Below are positions 1-9,732 of a stretch of 64,000 bases of DNA, piece by piece. The notes beneath the pieces were generated by a model that was not told where the DNA came from, ran no database searches, and worked only from the letters and a program-made list of their open reading frames with translations. Positions within the stretch are counted from its first letter, which is position 1. Every line of letters starts with the position of its first letter. The stretch lies in assembly GCA_021774795.1 (NCBI GenBank), contig JAJFIR010000014.1, positions 124,001-188,000 on the forward strand, given 5' to 3'. The position numbers and the translations under genes are program-made. This DNA comes from Emcibacteraceae bacterium. Its GTDB lineage: Bacteria; Pseudomonadota; Alphaproteobacteria; Sphingomonadales; Emcibacteraceae.

Positions 1-2
1 AT

Positions 3-116
3 GGTACCCGTGAACATATGGAAGCACTAAATCTTGTAGGACCTTCGCGTTTTCATCGAAAATCATTTGCGCCAATTCGTAATCTAATGACTCAAGAAAA
101 ATATATAACTAATTGA
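3..116 (+). CDS. rnhB: Ribonuclease HII, C-terminal end (5' part outside window)
   Basis: The reading frame is open from base 3 and ends at TGA 114-116, giving 37 residues. They begin GTREHMEALNLVGPS and continue with an RKSFAPIR segment. This matches the C-terminal tail of bacterial RNase HII, where a GT(R/K)EHxxAL helix and an HRxSFxPV strand close the protein. RNase HII removes ribonucleotides misincorporated into DNA. In many Alphaproteobacteria rnhB lies directly upstream of ccrM on the same strand, as here, which supports the call. The catalytic acidic residues lie in the missing part. Confidence 0.85.
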   Translation, partial: GTREHMEALNLVGPSRFHRKSFAPIRNLMTQEKYITN

Positions 117-134
117 TTTCAGTTAAAAAAACAC

Positions 135-1325
<1,191 letters not shown>

Positions 1326-1331
1326 AACAAT

Positions 1332-1365
1332 AAAAAAAGACCCATATTATCTTCTCCGATAATAT
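1332..1365 (-). terminator. Rho-independent terminator of the PP-loop-like gene
   Basis: A perfect 8-bp inverted repeat (1344-1351 with 1358-1365, 6-nt loop) is followed on the minus strand by a run of seven U (1338-1332). It lies downstream of the minus-strand gene ending at 1451. Confidence 0.6.
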
Positions 1366-1392
1366 CAACTACTTACCTACTCCGGTAAAGTG

Positions 1393-1430
1393 ACCCGTCA
1401 AGAGCCCAATCTTGACGGGTTATTTGTTTC
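1393..1430 (+). terminator. Rho-independent terminator of ccrM
   Basis: A perfect 11-bp inverted repeat (1393-1403 with 1410-1420, 6-nt loop) is followed by a T-rich tail (TTATTTGTTT) on the plus strand, 68 bp after the ccrM stop. With the minus-strand hairpin at 1344-1365 it separates two convergent genes. Confidence 0.75.
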
Positions 1431-1450
1431 AAGATTACAAGTATTTGAAA

Positions 1451-2725
1451 TTAAAATACGGAATTTTCAATCAAATTGTGCGGAATACGCCAAAGAATTG
1501 GCATATCTTGCAGCACAAATGAACGCCTTACCCACTTAGAGCGACGTAAACTTTTGTGAATTCCCCTCGAAAGTTCAATTTTACCCTGATTTTTTGCCAT
1601 ATCAGCCATATTTAAATAATCAGTTACGTTATCTGGCGAAATGATAAATACGTTTCCCACTTCATCATAATTATACTTATCAAGATCAAATAGTTCGCAT
1701 TTCTCCAAGCCGCCATATAGATCAAATGCGATCATTGTCCGGTAACATTTTTCACAGTGAGAGCAATTCACTTCATCTTGTCCTGTACCCTCTTTTCCGC
1801 GAATGCACACATGAAGATGTTTTAAGGCCAAGTCTTTATGGGATAAATACTGGATTTTCTCTGACCTGTTAACGCCGTCGCCATCATGAATTATATTTGT
1901 CCTGGTTGTGGAGTAAAGTGAATCACTCAAAGGGTGTGAACCGTTACCATTTAAATCTGCGTAACTATTGTGGCTAGAAGATATAAATAATTCATGGAAA
2001 TGTTTTTCAAACAATAAACCTATAGAAGCAAGTGCAGATCCGTGGGAAACCCGTTGCCAGCGGGTGGCCTTCCACCGTGTTTCCCTAATATTTGTGCGCA
2101 CTGGAACGATAGTTTCCCCCAGTTCATCGACCGCTTTACTAATTCGGTCAAAATGAATTTTAAATTCTTCCGTCTTGTTTATATTTATGTCAAATCCGTG
2201 GATTAATATTTTATATTTTGTCCTTGGTTTCATATACGCCGTATAAAACGCATCAACACCGGATGAAAAAAATGAAGCAGAATCGGATGGGTAGTTGTCA
2301 ATGACGCTGGTGCCATTTTTCGCCGTCACCTTAATAATTGTTGTTCCGAATTCCCAACTTTTCCAAAGTCGCATTATATCGTTGGCACCGTCCAATAACC
2401 GCGGGTCAATTGGCAGCGAAATAACCAAATCTTCACCTTTCGTGGCCGCCATCGGAAGTAGCGCAGCCAACCACGGATTGCCTGTGTCAGAAACGTTAAA
2501 CTGTGAAGGATATTCAAACCAATACTCTTCTTCAAAACCGTCGTCATATTTGACAATTCCGGTTATCCGTTTCGTGTCTTTCGTTACATCGGTTATGAAC
2601 GTATTTAATAATTCCATATTTTCCCAGACTATTATCTGAATTAACTGATCTATACCTTTAATCTCTAGCTTAAAGGCTCCACCCCTCTCTATAGGTTCTT
2701 TTGACGAACTGATTGGCGGGCTCAA
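1451..2725 (-). CDS. Uncharacterised PP-loop-like protein with C-terminal Cys cluster
   Basis: The middle of this 424-residue protein carries FFSSGVDAFYTAY followed by an IHGFD strand. This resembles the PP-loop (SGGxDS) nucleotide-binding signature of ATP pyrophosphatases, but with SSGVDA in place of SGGVDS. About 150 residues later a cysteine cluster (CIRGKEGTG... NCSHCEKCYRTM) could bind metal. I recognise this architecture from uncharacterised proteins found near glycan genes, but cannot name a reaction. The start at 2725 is TTG and overlaps the 3' end of the upstream oxidoreductase gene by 56 bp. The first in-frame ATG is at 2617, which would remove a plausible N-terminal strand. The overlap implies translational coupling. 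Terminated by the hairpin at 1344-1365. Confidence 0.6.
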   Translation of the reverse strand: MSPPISSSKEPIERGGAFKLEIKGIDQLIQIIVWENMELLNTFITDVTKDTKRITGIVKYDDGFEEEYWFEYPSQFNVSDTGNPWLAALLPMAATKGEDLVISLPIDPRLLDGANDIMRLWKSWEFGTTIIKVTAKNGTSVIDNYPSDSASFFSSGVDAFYTAYMKPRTKYKILIHGFDININKTEEFKIHFDRISKAVDELGETIVPVRTNIRETRWKATRWQRVSHGSALASIGLLFEKHFHELFISSSHNSYADLNGNGSHPLSDSLYSTTRTNIIHDGDGVNRSEKIQYLSHKDLALKHLHVCIRGKEGTGQDEVNCSHCEKCYRTMIAFDLYGGLEKCELFDLDKYNYDEVGNVFIISPDNVTDYLNMADMAKNQGKIELSRGIHKSLRRSKWVRRSFVLQDMPILWRIPHNLIENSVF

Positions 2726-4109
2726 AATTTGTTATCTTCATATTTTCACCGTCCCACAATAATTTCTTACGACCAGGATATTCAAAGTTATCCCCTTTTT
2801 GTTCCCTTACATTAAAGCTCCTGATAGCAAGATTACCCATTAATATAGACTCTGTTAATGGACCGGCAAAATCAAACGACGACGTAAGCCTCTTGTGTTC
2901 ATCACTTCCATACCCTTCTTTACAGGCATTAACCCAATCGGCATGGTGACCATTTTCTGGTAATGTCGTCGCCGTTGCATTTGTTTCGGCTGTCATGACT
3001 TCACCAGAATTTAGATATATTTTTGGATTTTCTGCATAGGTACCGCAGGTCATGATACCTTTTTCGCCCATCATTATCACGCCATTTGCACTATCGTCAT
3101 CACCAATTGGGTGATCGGCGGGGATAAGTTCCGGATGAAACGGCCTAAGGCCACCGTCAGTCCAGTCCATCTTCACTTCAACCGGATTTTTATCGCTTGC
3201 GGGAAACTTTAATTGTGTCCTTGATGAAGGCGGACAGCTTTCCGGCAAATAGTCCGGGACCCAGTCTCGGGAGAATATAGCGCCAACGCTGCTTTCTACT
3301 TCGGTCGGATATCCAAGTCCCAGTACCCTGAATGGTGGATCAATTAAATGGCACGCCATATCCCCAAGAGCACCCGTGCCGAAATTCCACCATCCACGCC
3401 ACTTAAAGGGATGATATAGCGGATGATAATCCACCCATTGCGCCGGACCAATCCAATTGTCCCAATCCAGGCCGTCCATCACTGACGGCTTGTCGGTTGG
3501 TGATTTAATCCCTTGCGGCCATACCGGACGATTGGTCCATACATGAACTTCACTTACACTTCCGACAATGCCCTCATCAAACCATTTTATCATCGTTTTA
3601 ACGCCACCACCCGACGCGCCCTGATTTCCCATTTGACTTACGATTTTATACCGATTGGCCGCTTCAGTCAGAACCCGTGCTTCGTGTATGCTATGTGTTA
3701 GTGGTTTTTGCACATATACATGTTTATTTAACTGCATTGCGGCGTGGGCGATCACCGCGTGAGTATGATCCGGCGTCGACACGGTGATCGCATCAATATC
3801 GTTCATTTCATCCAGCAGTTTCCGGTAATCTTTATATCGCTTCGCATCCGGGAATTTTTCAAACGCATTTGCCGCCATATTCCAATCAACATCGCAGATA
3901 GCGGAAATTCTGGATGTGCCACCACCCCAGGCATTCACTGCATCGCTATATCCTTTGCCGCCACCACCAATGACGGCGATATTTAATTGATCACTTGGCG
4001 CAGTAAATCCCTGCCCCAAAACATGTCTTGGGACTATTGAAAACCCAAGCACTGTAACCGCGGTCTTTTTAATAAATGACCGTCGGGTTGACTTTTGCTG
4101 TGAACTCAT
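2670..4109 (-). CDS. Tat-exported Gfo/Idh/MocA-family oxidoreductase
   Basis: NAD(P)-dependent oxidoreductase of the Gfo/Idh/MocA fold, which typically acts on sugars or inositols. The start at 4109 is chosen because a strong ribosome site (GAGGAGG) lies just upstream; an in-frame ATG at 4160 has none. The N-terminus is a twin-arginine signal (STRRSFIKK, then a hydrophobic stretch ending near VLGQG), so the protein is exported folded. A Rossmann motif (IAVIGGGGKGYS) follows, then the family's EKP-like segment VQKPLTHS and a conserved histidine region (DMACHLID). At 479 residues it resembles secreted Gfo/Idh proteins common in Planctomycetes and Bacteroidetes. The downstream gene overlaps its 3' end. 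Substrate unknown. Confidence 0.88.
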   Translation of the reverse strand: MSSQQKSTRRSFIKKTAVTVLGFSIVPRHVLGQGFTAPSDQLNIAVIGGGGKGYSDAVNAWGGGTSRISAICDVDWNMAANAFEKFPDAKRYKDYRKLLDEMNDIDAITVSTPDHTHAVIAHAAMQLNKHVYVQKPLTHSIHEARVLTEAANRYKIVSQMGNQGASGGGVKTMIKWFDEGIVGSVSEVHVWTNRPVWPQGIKSPTDKPSVMDGLDWDNWIGPAQWVDYHPLYHPFKWRGWWNFGTGALGDMACHLIDPPFRVLGLGYPTEVESSVGAIFSRDWVPDYLPESCPPSSRTQLKFPASDKNPVEVKMDWTDGGLRPFHPELIPADHPIGDDDSANGVIMMGEKGIMTCGTYAENPKIYLNSGEVMTAETNATATTLPENGHHADWVNACKEGYGSDEHKRLTSSFDFAGPLTESILMGNLAIRSFNVREQKGDNFEYPGRKKLLWDGENMKITNFEPANQFVKRTYREGWSL

Positions 4110-4283
4110 CTCATTCCTCCTCACATGTGGGTCATGCAATTCATTATTTTGTGATGCCATTATATTGAATGAATTTTCGTAATTTTTCCAGATGTAAAAT
4201 AATTTTCAGCTTATGCAGGCTCTTTCGATATTTTTATTCAATTAAAACTATGCTAAGCACCCACAATAAATTAAAAGATTTCT

Positions 4284-5207
4284 ATGGCTATTCTTTTGTT
4301 ACTAAATCAGGTTGACCCAACACTGCTAGAAAAACATCTCAAGGCGTTGCCCGACTGTCCGCAGGTACGCATCTGGCCCAACGCAGGCGAAAAAAATGAC
4401 ATAAAATGCGCCATCGTCTGGAAGCATGATGAAGGGGTCCTAAACGATTTTCCCAATTTGAAACTTATTGCATCTTATGGTGCTGGCGTTGAAAATATTT
4501 TATCTGATCCCGCGCTACCCGAAAATGTCCCAATCACACGCTTTGTCGATGATACACTTTCCAGCCAAATGGCGGAATATGTATTGGCTGCTATATTAAA
4601 CCACCGCCTTCACATTACCCATTATAGGGAACTTCAAGCCGCAACAGTATGGAATTCAGGCGAGTTTCTAAAAGGAAAAAATGTTACAATTTTGGGTATG
4701 GGTGAACTTGGTGCTGTAACAGGGAAATCCTTAGTTCAAAATGGATACATCGTTTCGGGGTGGAGCAGATCACAAAAACAAATCGAAAGTATAAAAAGTT
4801 ATTACGGCGATGATCAATTGCGTCTCAGCGTTTCTGATGCAGATTATATTGTATGCTTGTTACCACTTACTCCCGCAACTACCGGAATTTTAAATAAAGA
4901 ATTATTTAGCCACGCAAAAAAAGGTGCACATGTTATTAATGTTGGTCGTGGCGACCACTTAAACGAAGAAGATTTATTAGATGCCCTTTATAATCAACAA
5001 ATTTCAAGCGCTACTTTGGATGTCTATTCCACCGAACCGCTTCCATCGGATCACCCATTCTGGAAACATCCCAAAATTCACATGACCCCGCATATTGCCA
5101 GTGCCACTGACAAAGAACAAGTCGCCAGACAAATTCTTGAAAATTATAATCGTGTACTAAATGATATGCCCCTCAACAATCAGGTAGATCCAGAAAAAGC
5201 GTACTGA
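4284..5207 (+). CDS. ghrA: D-2-hydroxyacid dehydrogenase, glyoxylate/hydroxypyruvate reductase A type
   Basis: Cytosolic NAD(P)H-dependent dehydrogenase of the D-isomer 2-hydroxyacid family, most like GhrA, which reduces glyoxylate and hydroxypyruvate. The cofactor motif GMGELG is at residues 138-143. The catalytic triad is visible as R222 (INVGRGD), E251 (STEPL) and H270 (TPHIAS). Length (307) is normal for GhrA. It is divergent from the Gfo/Idh gene across 174 bp, with only a weak ribosome site before ATG 4284. The GhrA assignment over other family members rests on length and overall pattern; true substrate is inferred. Confidence 0.85.
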   Translation: MAILLLLNQVDPTLLEKHLKALPDCPQVRIWPNAGEKNDIKCAIVWKHDEGVLNDFPNLKLIASYGAGVENILSDPALPENVPITRFVDDTLSSQMAEYVLAAILNHRLHITHYRELQAATVWNSGEFLKGKNVTILGMGELGAVTGKSLVQNGYIVSGWSRSQKQIESIKSYYGDDQLRLSVSDADYIVCLLPLTPATTGILNKELFSHAKKGAHVINVGRGDHLNEEDLLDALYNQQISSATLDVYSTEPLPSDHPFWKHPKIHMTPHIASATDKEQVARQILENYNRVLNDMPLNNQVDPEKAY

Positions 5208-5285
5208 TTAATCATTGCATCGCTTCACGCAAGGTGTTAGTTTCCGCCCAATTCGAATAATTTGTTCTTTAAAAAGGTTGAAGCT

Positions 5286-5849
5286 ATGAAAGTACCCGGT
5301 AATACAATCCGTCCCGGTAATGTTGTTGAACATCAGGGTGGAATATGGATCGCAGTTAAAATTGCCCACACGCAACCGGGAAAAGGTGGTGCATACCTGC
5401 AAGTAGAGCTTAAAAACCTTATTGATGGCCGTAAACTCAATGAAAGATTTCGTTCTTCTGAAAAGGTTGAAAAAATACGCCTCGAGCAGAAAAATAACAC
5501 ATTCCTTTTTGAAGCTGACGGCATGTATACATTCATGGACACAGAAACATACGAACAAATAGAAATCGACGGCGAATTAATGGGCGATAAGACAGCCTTT
5601 CTCCAGGATGGGATGGAAGTAATAGTTGAAAGCTATGAAGACAAACCAATAGGCGTGGAATTGCCCGCCACTGTCGAACTGGAAGTAACAGAGACAGAAC
5701 CTGTTGTTAAAGGTCAAACCGCTAAATCATCTAATAAACCGGCCACGATGAGTAACGGAACCCGCGTTATGGTTCCTCCGTTCGTTAATCAGGGCGACAA
5801 AATCAAAATCAATACAGAGGACGGCTCATATTCGGAGCGCGTAAAGTAA
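5286..5849 (+). CDS. efp: Elongation factor P
   Basis: EF-P binds stalled ribosomes between the P and E sites and promotes peptide bonds at polyproline stretches. The 187-residue protein starts at ATG 5286, where the conserved MKxxGNxIRPGNVxEHQGG N-terminus begins; an in-frame ATG at 5262 would add eight non-conserved residues. K33 in the PGKGG loop is the position modified in lysylated EF-Ps. No epmA or epmB homologue is in the window. The three domains are complete, ending with the [13 protein letters not shown] segment. suhB follows after 26 bp, a common alphaproteobacterial order. Confidence 0.96.
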   Translation: MKVPGNTIRPGNVVEHQGGIWIAVKIAHTQPGKGGAYLQVELKNLIDGRKLNERFRSSEKVEKIRLEQKNNTFLFEADGMYTFMDTETYEQIEIDGELMGDKTAFLQDGMEVIVESYEDKPIGVELPATVELEVTETEPVVKGQTAKSSNKPATMSNGTRVMVPPFVNQGDKIKINTEDGSYSERVK

Positions 5850-5875
5850 TAGTTTTAATAATCAGGAACAAATGA

Positions 5876-6697
5876 ATGGCATTGCAGTCTGCGATAATTA
5901 ACGTAATGGAAAAAGCTGTAAAAAAAGCAGCGATCAAACTTGCCCGTGATTTCGGTGAAGTTGAACATTTACAGGTTTCCCGTAAAGGACCCGCGGATTT
6001 TGTATCGCGTGCTGATATTAGAGCTGAAAAAACCATCGTCGAAGAATTAAGGGAAGCCCGTCCAAATTTTGGTTTCATTCTTGAAGAAGGAAAAGATATC
6101 CCGCCTAAGGACGGTAATAACAGTGTTTGGATCATTGACCCGCTCGACGGAACGACGAATTTCTTACATAGTATTCCTCACTTTGCAATTTCCGTTGCGC
6201 TTGAGCAAGGCGGTGAAATAACCGCCGCCGTTATTTATAATCCAATCACCGACGAGTTTTTCTGGGCAGAAAAAGGACGCGGTGCGTTTCTTCAAAACCG
6301 TCGGCTCACCGTTTCTTCACGTAAAGGCCTTAACGATTGTGTTCTGGCCACGGGAATACCGTTTTTAGGTAAGCCAAATTTGCATAGTTTCCCAAGTCAA
6401 CTTGACACTATTATGCCGCAAGTCGCGGGAATTAGACGTTTTGGTTCCGCCGCATTAGACCTGGCATTTGTTGCCGCCGGTCGTTACGACGGCTTTTGGG
6501 AAGAAGATTTAAAGCCATGGGATATTGCAGCCGGCATATTAATCGTCCGCGAAGCCCGCGGAATGGTTAGTGAATTTGATGGCCGCGCTAAAATGATGCA
6601 GACTGGACAAATACTTGCTACAAATGCTTCTATACATGGAAGCGTAACAAGGCTATTATCAGAAGCAAGAAAGAAACATAAATCAAAGCAGCAATAA
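5876..6697 (+). CDS. suhB: Inositol monophosphatase family protein SuhB
   Basis: Mg2+-dependent inositol-1-monophosphatase fold enzyme. Metal-binding motifs are LEEG (69-72), DPLDGTTN (88-95) and PWDIAAG with D216. The length of 273 residues fits the family. In bacteria SuhB also acts in rRNA antitermination, so the physiological role may not be phosphatase activity. The start at ATG 5876 is in frame with no strong ribosome site. Its stop overlaps the next start by one base (TAATG), so translation is probably coupled. Operon with efp upstream. Confidence 0.93.
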   Translation: MALQSAIINVMEKAVKKAAIKLARDFGEVEHLQVSRKGPADFVSRADIRAEKTIVEELREARPNFGFILEEGKDIPPKDGNNSVWIIDPLDGTTNFLHSIPHFAISVALEQGGEITAAVIYNPITDEFFWAEKGRGAFLQNRRLTVSSRKGLNDCVLATGIPFLGKPNLHSFPSQLDTIMPQVAGIRRFGSAALDLAFVAAGRYDGFWEEDLKPWDIAAGILIVREARGMVSEFDGRAKMMQTGQILATNASIHGSVTRLLSEARKKHKSKQQ

Positions 6698-7182
6698 TGA
6701 ATTCTAATCCCATTACTAATTTAGCCATTACGTCCGCCCTTTGGCTTACTTTATTGCCTGCGGTTTCATATTCACAAGATATCGCTAACCTTCCGGCGCA
6801 TGCCCCGAGCAATCAGGCGCAAATTTTTTTAAATGCTGGAAATCTTACGACAATTAAGCCGTTATATATAAATTTTCACGCACAGCAAATTAAGCTAGAG
6901 GAAGATACCCTGACATCATTGCAAAATTGGGTTGAGCAGGTAAAGAAGTCCGAAGTAACTATTCACGTTTATAGTTATGCAACGCCACCAAACAGCCGAC
7001 GTGATATGACAGAAAAATCCGCTCATCACATGGCGACGAGAAAAGCTTTTAACCGCGCCATAAATGCCAAAAACGCCCTGCAAAATGAAGGTATTCCAGA
7101 AAATCTCATCGCTCTGCATGCCATCGGCCCGGCCACAGAAAATCCCGCAGATCAGCTTCACATAACACTACGAAACAATTAA
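6697..7182 (+). CDS. Small exported protein, OmpA-like domain suspected
   Basis: A signal peptide is visible at residues 1-26 (hydrophobic ALWLTLLPAVSYS, cleavage before QDIAN). The mature part of about 135 residues has a beta-alpha-beta pattern reminiscent of an OmpA C-terminal fold: VTIHVYSYATPP where OmpA proteins have a DGHTD strand, then a helix with R and K residues, then HITLRNN as the closing strand. The peptidoglycan-binding Asp and Arg are not clearly present, so binding is doubtful. It is coupled to suhB (1-base overlap) and precedes the stator-like pair by 181 bp. Function unknown; a partner of that pair is possible. Confidence 0.65.
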   Translation: MNSNPITNLAITSALWLTLLPAVSYSQDIANLPAHAPSNQAQIFLNAGNLTTIKPLYINFHAQQIKLEEDTLTSLQNWVEQVKKSEVTIHVYSYATPPNSRRDMTEKSAHHMATRKAFNRAINAKNALQNEGIPENLIALHAIGPATENPADQLHITLRNN

Positions 7183-7363
7183 AGCCGTTATTAGTTTTCA
7201 CAAAGAAAACAATATCCTGCCTTATTATTGCCAACTAATTCTTAGACTCTTGCCCGCGAAGTTGATAATATCCCCAATAGTATGTATCAGGTAAAACCAT
7301 ATAAATAATAAGGGACTATGCGTCGCAATTTGTAACACGCATTAAGCCAGGAGCATGATATAA

Positions 7364-8632
7364 ATGATCAGACCTCAAAAATATCTCAATAGGACTATAT
7401 TTTTTCTTATTGGCGTAATAATCGTCTGTGCCTTTCTTTTTCCGACTATGCAAGACGCCTTCGCCGCAAACCCAGGATTAAACGGTATGATTGGTGCGGT
7501 GTTGATATGTGGAATATTCATATCCATGCGCCAGACATATATGTTAATCCCTTGCGTTAACTGGCTCGAGAATTTCAAAAATTCCGAAAATTCCGAAACG
7601 GTTGAAACACCGCCGGCCATGCTTGTTTCCATGGCGACAATGATGGAAGAACAAAAAGACCGTAAAATGTCCCTTTCCACCATGTCCATGCGCACATTGC
7701 TTGACGGCATAGCCGCGCGGATGGACGAAGGGCGCGAAATTACCCGATATATTATTGGTCTTCTTATTTTTCTTGGTCTTTTGGGCACCTTCTGGGGGCT
7801 TCTTGGCACTATTGGTTCCATCGGGAACACCATCGATAGTTTAAGAGTAGGAAGTGGCGATGTATCTCTGATGTTTGAAGATTTAAAAGAAGGCCTTGCC
7901 GCCCCACTTGCCGGAATGGGCACTGCCTTTAGTTCATCGTTATTTGGTCTTGCTGGTTCCGTAATCCTTGGTTTTATTGATCTTCAATCCGGGCAAGCAC
8001 AAGGCCGATTTTTTAATCATCTGGAAGATTGGCTGTCTGGGATCACCAAGCTATCGAGCGGTAGTAATATTACTCTTGAAGCCGGTGATGCCTCTGTTCC
8101 CGCATATGTTAGCGCATTGCTTGAGCAATCCGCAGACAGCCTTGATAGTCTTCATAAGGTTATATCTCGCAGCGAAGAAAATAAATCGGAAATTAATCAT
8201 GCCATCACCAATTTATCTACACAACTATCCGGTCTAGTGGATCATCAAGCCGAAATGCGTTCTGTAATGAAGCAAATGGTTACTGTGCTTGCCGCCAATA
8301 AACCTGATGGTACAGCTGACGTTGGTGAGAAACATCTGCGTAATATTGATGTGCAACTTAAATCATTGACAGACGAAACCATTAAAGGTCAGGACAAGTT
8401 CGCCCAAAACCTTCATTCGGAAATAAGACTGCTTGCCAGAACACTTGGCGCCATTGTTGACGGTACAGCACCCCCCAAAGCGACGACGCCCGGCTCAAAC
8501 AAGCCCACAGTGGCAGCGCAGGACGCAACGCCGGCCAAGAAAACAATTGTCGAAGAAGGCAATTATACCATGCCGGAAGTTAAGCCAAAATCAGACAAAA
8601 AACCCGCATTAACGGCTAAAAGGGAAGAATAA
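7364..8632 (+). CDS. MotA/TolQ/ExbB-family proton-channel-like inner membrane protein
   Basis: Four hydrophobic segments fit membrane helices: about 9-29, 38-56, 127-150 and 180-206. The last two (GLLGTFWGLLGTIG, and GMGTAFSSSLFGLAGS) match the proton-channel helices of the MotA/ExbB family. A tail of about 200 residues follows, with a charged end (KPKSDKKPALTAKREE). A ribosome site AGGAG precedes ATG 7364; the ATG at 7355 is closed at once by TAA. The stop overlaps the start of the MotB-like gene by one base. No flagellar, Tol or TonB gene is near, so the energised process is unknown. Confidence 0.85.
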   Translation: MIRPQKYLNRTIFFLIGVIIVCAFLFPTMQDAFAANPGLNGMIGAVLICGIFISMRQTYMLIPCVNWLENFKNSENSETVETPPAMLVSMATMMEEQKDRKMSLSTMSMRTLLDGIAARMDEGREITRYIIGLLIFLGLLGTFWGLLGTIGSIGNTIDSLRVGSGDVSLMFEDLKEGLAAPLAGMGTAFSSSLFGLAGSVILGFIDLQSGQAQGRFFNHLEDWLSGITKLSSGSNITLEAGDASVPAYVSALLEQSADSLDSLHKVISRSEENKSEINHAITNLSTQLSGLVDHQAEMRSVMKQMVTVLAANKPDGTADVGEKHLRNIDVQLKSLTDETIKGQDKFAQNLHSEIRLLARTLGAIVDGTAPPKATTPGSNKPTVAAQDATPAKKTIVEEGNYTMPEVKPKSDKKPALTAKREE

Positions 8633-9729
8633 TGGCTCTTTTGCGAAGCGGAAGGAGACCCGGCGGCGGAAACGAAAATACATGGCCCGGTTTTGTGGAT
8701 GCTCTCAGCACCCTTCTTCTGGTTATCATTTTCCTGCTTTCAATATTTATGCTGGCGCAGTTCTTCCTTGGGCAGGCACTTTCTGGACGCGATGAAGCAC
8801 TAGATAGACTGCGTACACAAGTGCTCGAGCTTAGTGACCTGCTTAGCCTTCAGCGACAAGCCAACGACGATCTTCGCGCTAACGTGACCCAACTTTCCGC
8901 ATCCTTGCAAGTGGCCGATAGTTCCCGTGAACAATTACAAAGACGCGTTTTGGAACTTGAAGCCGATATTGCCGACGCCGAAGGCATATCGGGCCGGGTC
9001 ACGCGCTCTAATAGCGAGCAGGAGGAAACAATTAGCGAACTTCAAAACCGCTATAATGTGGCGATGGATACCTTAAATAAAGAACGCGCATTATCCAAAA
9101 CCGCAAAGGATGAGGTGGCAGTGCTAAACGATCAACTCGCCAGCCTTCGCCAGCAACTGGCGGCGTTAAATGCGGCGCTCGAAGCATCAGAAGCCAATGA
9201 TAAAGAACAACAAGCCGTCATCACAAATTTAAGCGAACGTTTAAATACCGCCCTCGCGTCAAAGGTAAATGAACTTAACCAATTTAGATCAGAATTTTTT
9301 GGCCGCTTAAGACAGGCCCTCGGTGACCGTAGTGACATTCGCATTCAAGGCGACCGCTTTATATTCCAGTCTGAAGTTCTTTTCGGTTCCGGCTCCGCGA
9401 CGCTTGGTGCGGGCGGTCAGGATGAAATGGCAAAGCTCGCAACCACTTTAAGCAGCATCATGGCGACCATCCCCGATGATGTGGACTGGATACTTCGTGT
9501 CGACGGACACACTGACATTCTTCCGATCCGCACCGCACAATTCCCGTCAAACTGGGATCTGTCAACGGCACGGGCGTTATCAGTGGTAAAATATTTGATC
9601 AGTCAGAACATTCCCGCGGAGAGATTAGCCGCCACCGGGTTTGGTCAGTTCCACCCGCTTGATCAGGCAGACAATCAAGACGCCTACCGTCGCAACAGAC
9701 GGATTGAAATGAGACTGGACCAGAAATAA
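8632..9729 (+). CDS. MotB-like stator subunit with coiled coil and OmpA peptidoglycan-binding domain
   Basis: Inner-membrane protein with one helix (22-44) preceded by the proton-carrying aspartate typical of MotB (GFVDALSTLL, D23). Then comes a coiled coil of about 180 residues (52-235), rich in Leu, Gln and Glu. The C-terminal OmpA domain is complete: VDGHTDILP, then LSTARALSVVKYL, then RRNRRIEMRL. The coiled coil is much longer than in flagellar MotB, so the stator would hold its peptidoglycan anchor far from the membrane. It overlaps its MotA-like partner by one base. Possible relatives are stator pairs such as ZorAB or other non-flagellar motors; no defence-effector gene accompanies it. 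Confidence 0.87.
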   Translation: MALLRSGRRPGGGNENTWPGFVDALSTLLLVIIFLLSIFMLAQFFLGQALSGRDEALDRLRTQVLELSDLLSLQRQANDDLRANVTQLSASLQVADSSREQLQRRVLELEADIADAEGISGRVTRSNSEQEETISELQNRYNVAMDTLNKERALSKTAKDEVAVLNDQLASLRQQLAALNAALEASEANDKEQQAVITNLSERLNTALASKVNELNQFRSEFFGRLRQALGDRSDIRIQGDRFIFQSEVLFGSGSATLGAGGQDEMAKLATTLSSIMATIPDDVDWILRVDGHTDILPIRTAQFPSNWDLSTARALSVVKYLISQNIPAERLAATGFGQFHPLDQADNQDAYRRNRRIEMRLDQK

Positions 9730-9732
9730 GTA

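Noticed and set aside
7364-9729. Zorya anti-phage system
   Set aside because: Only ZorA/ZorB-like parts are present; no ZorC, ZorD or ZorE gene follows, and the neighbours are efp, suhB and an EamA transporter.
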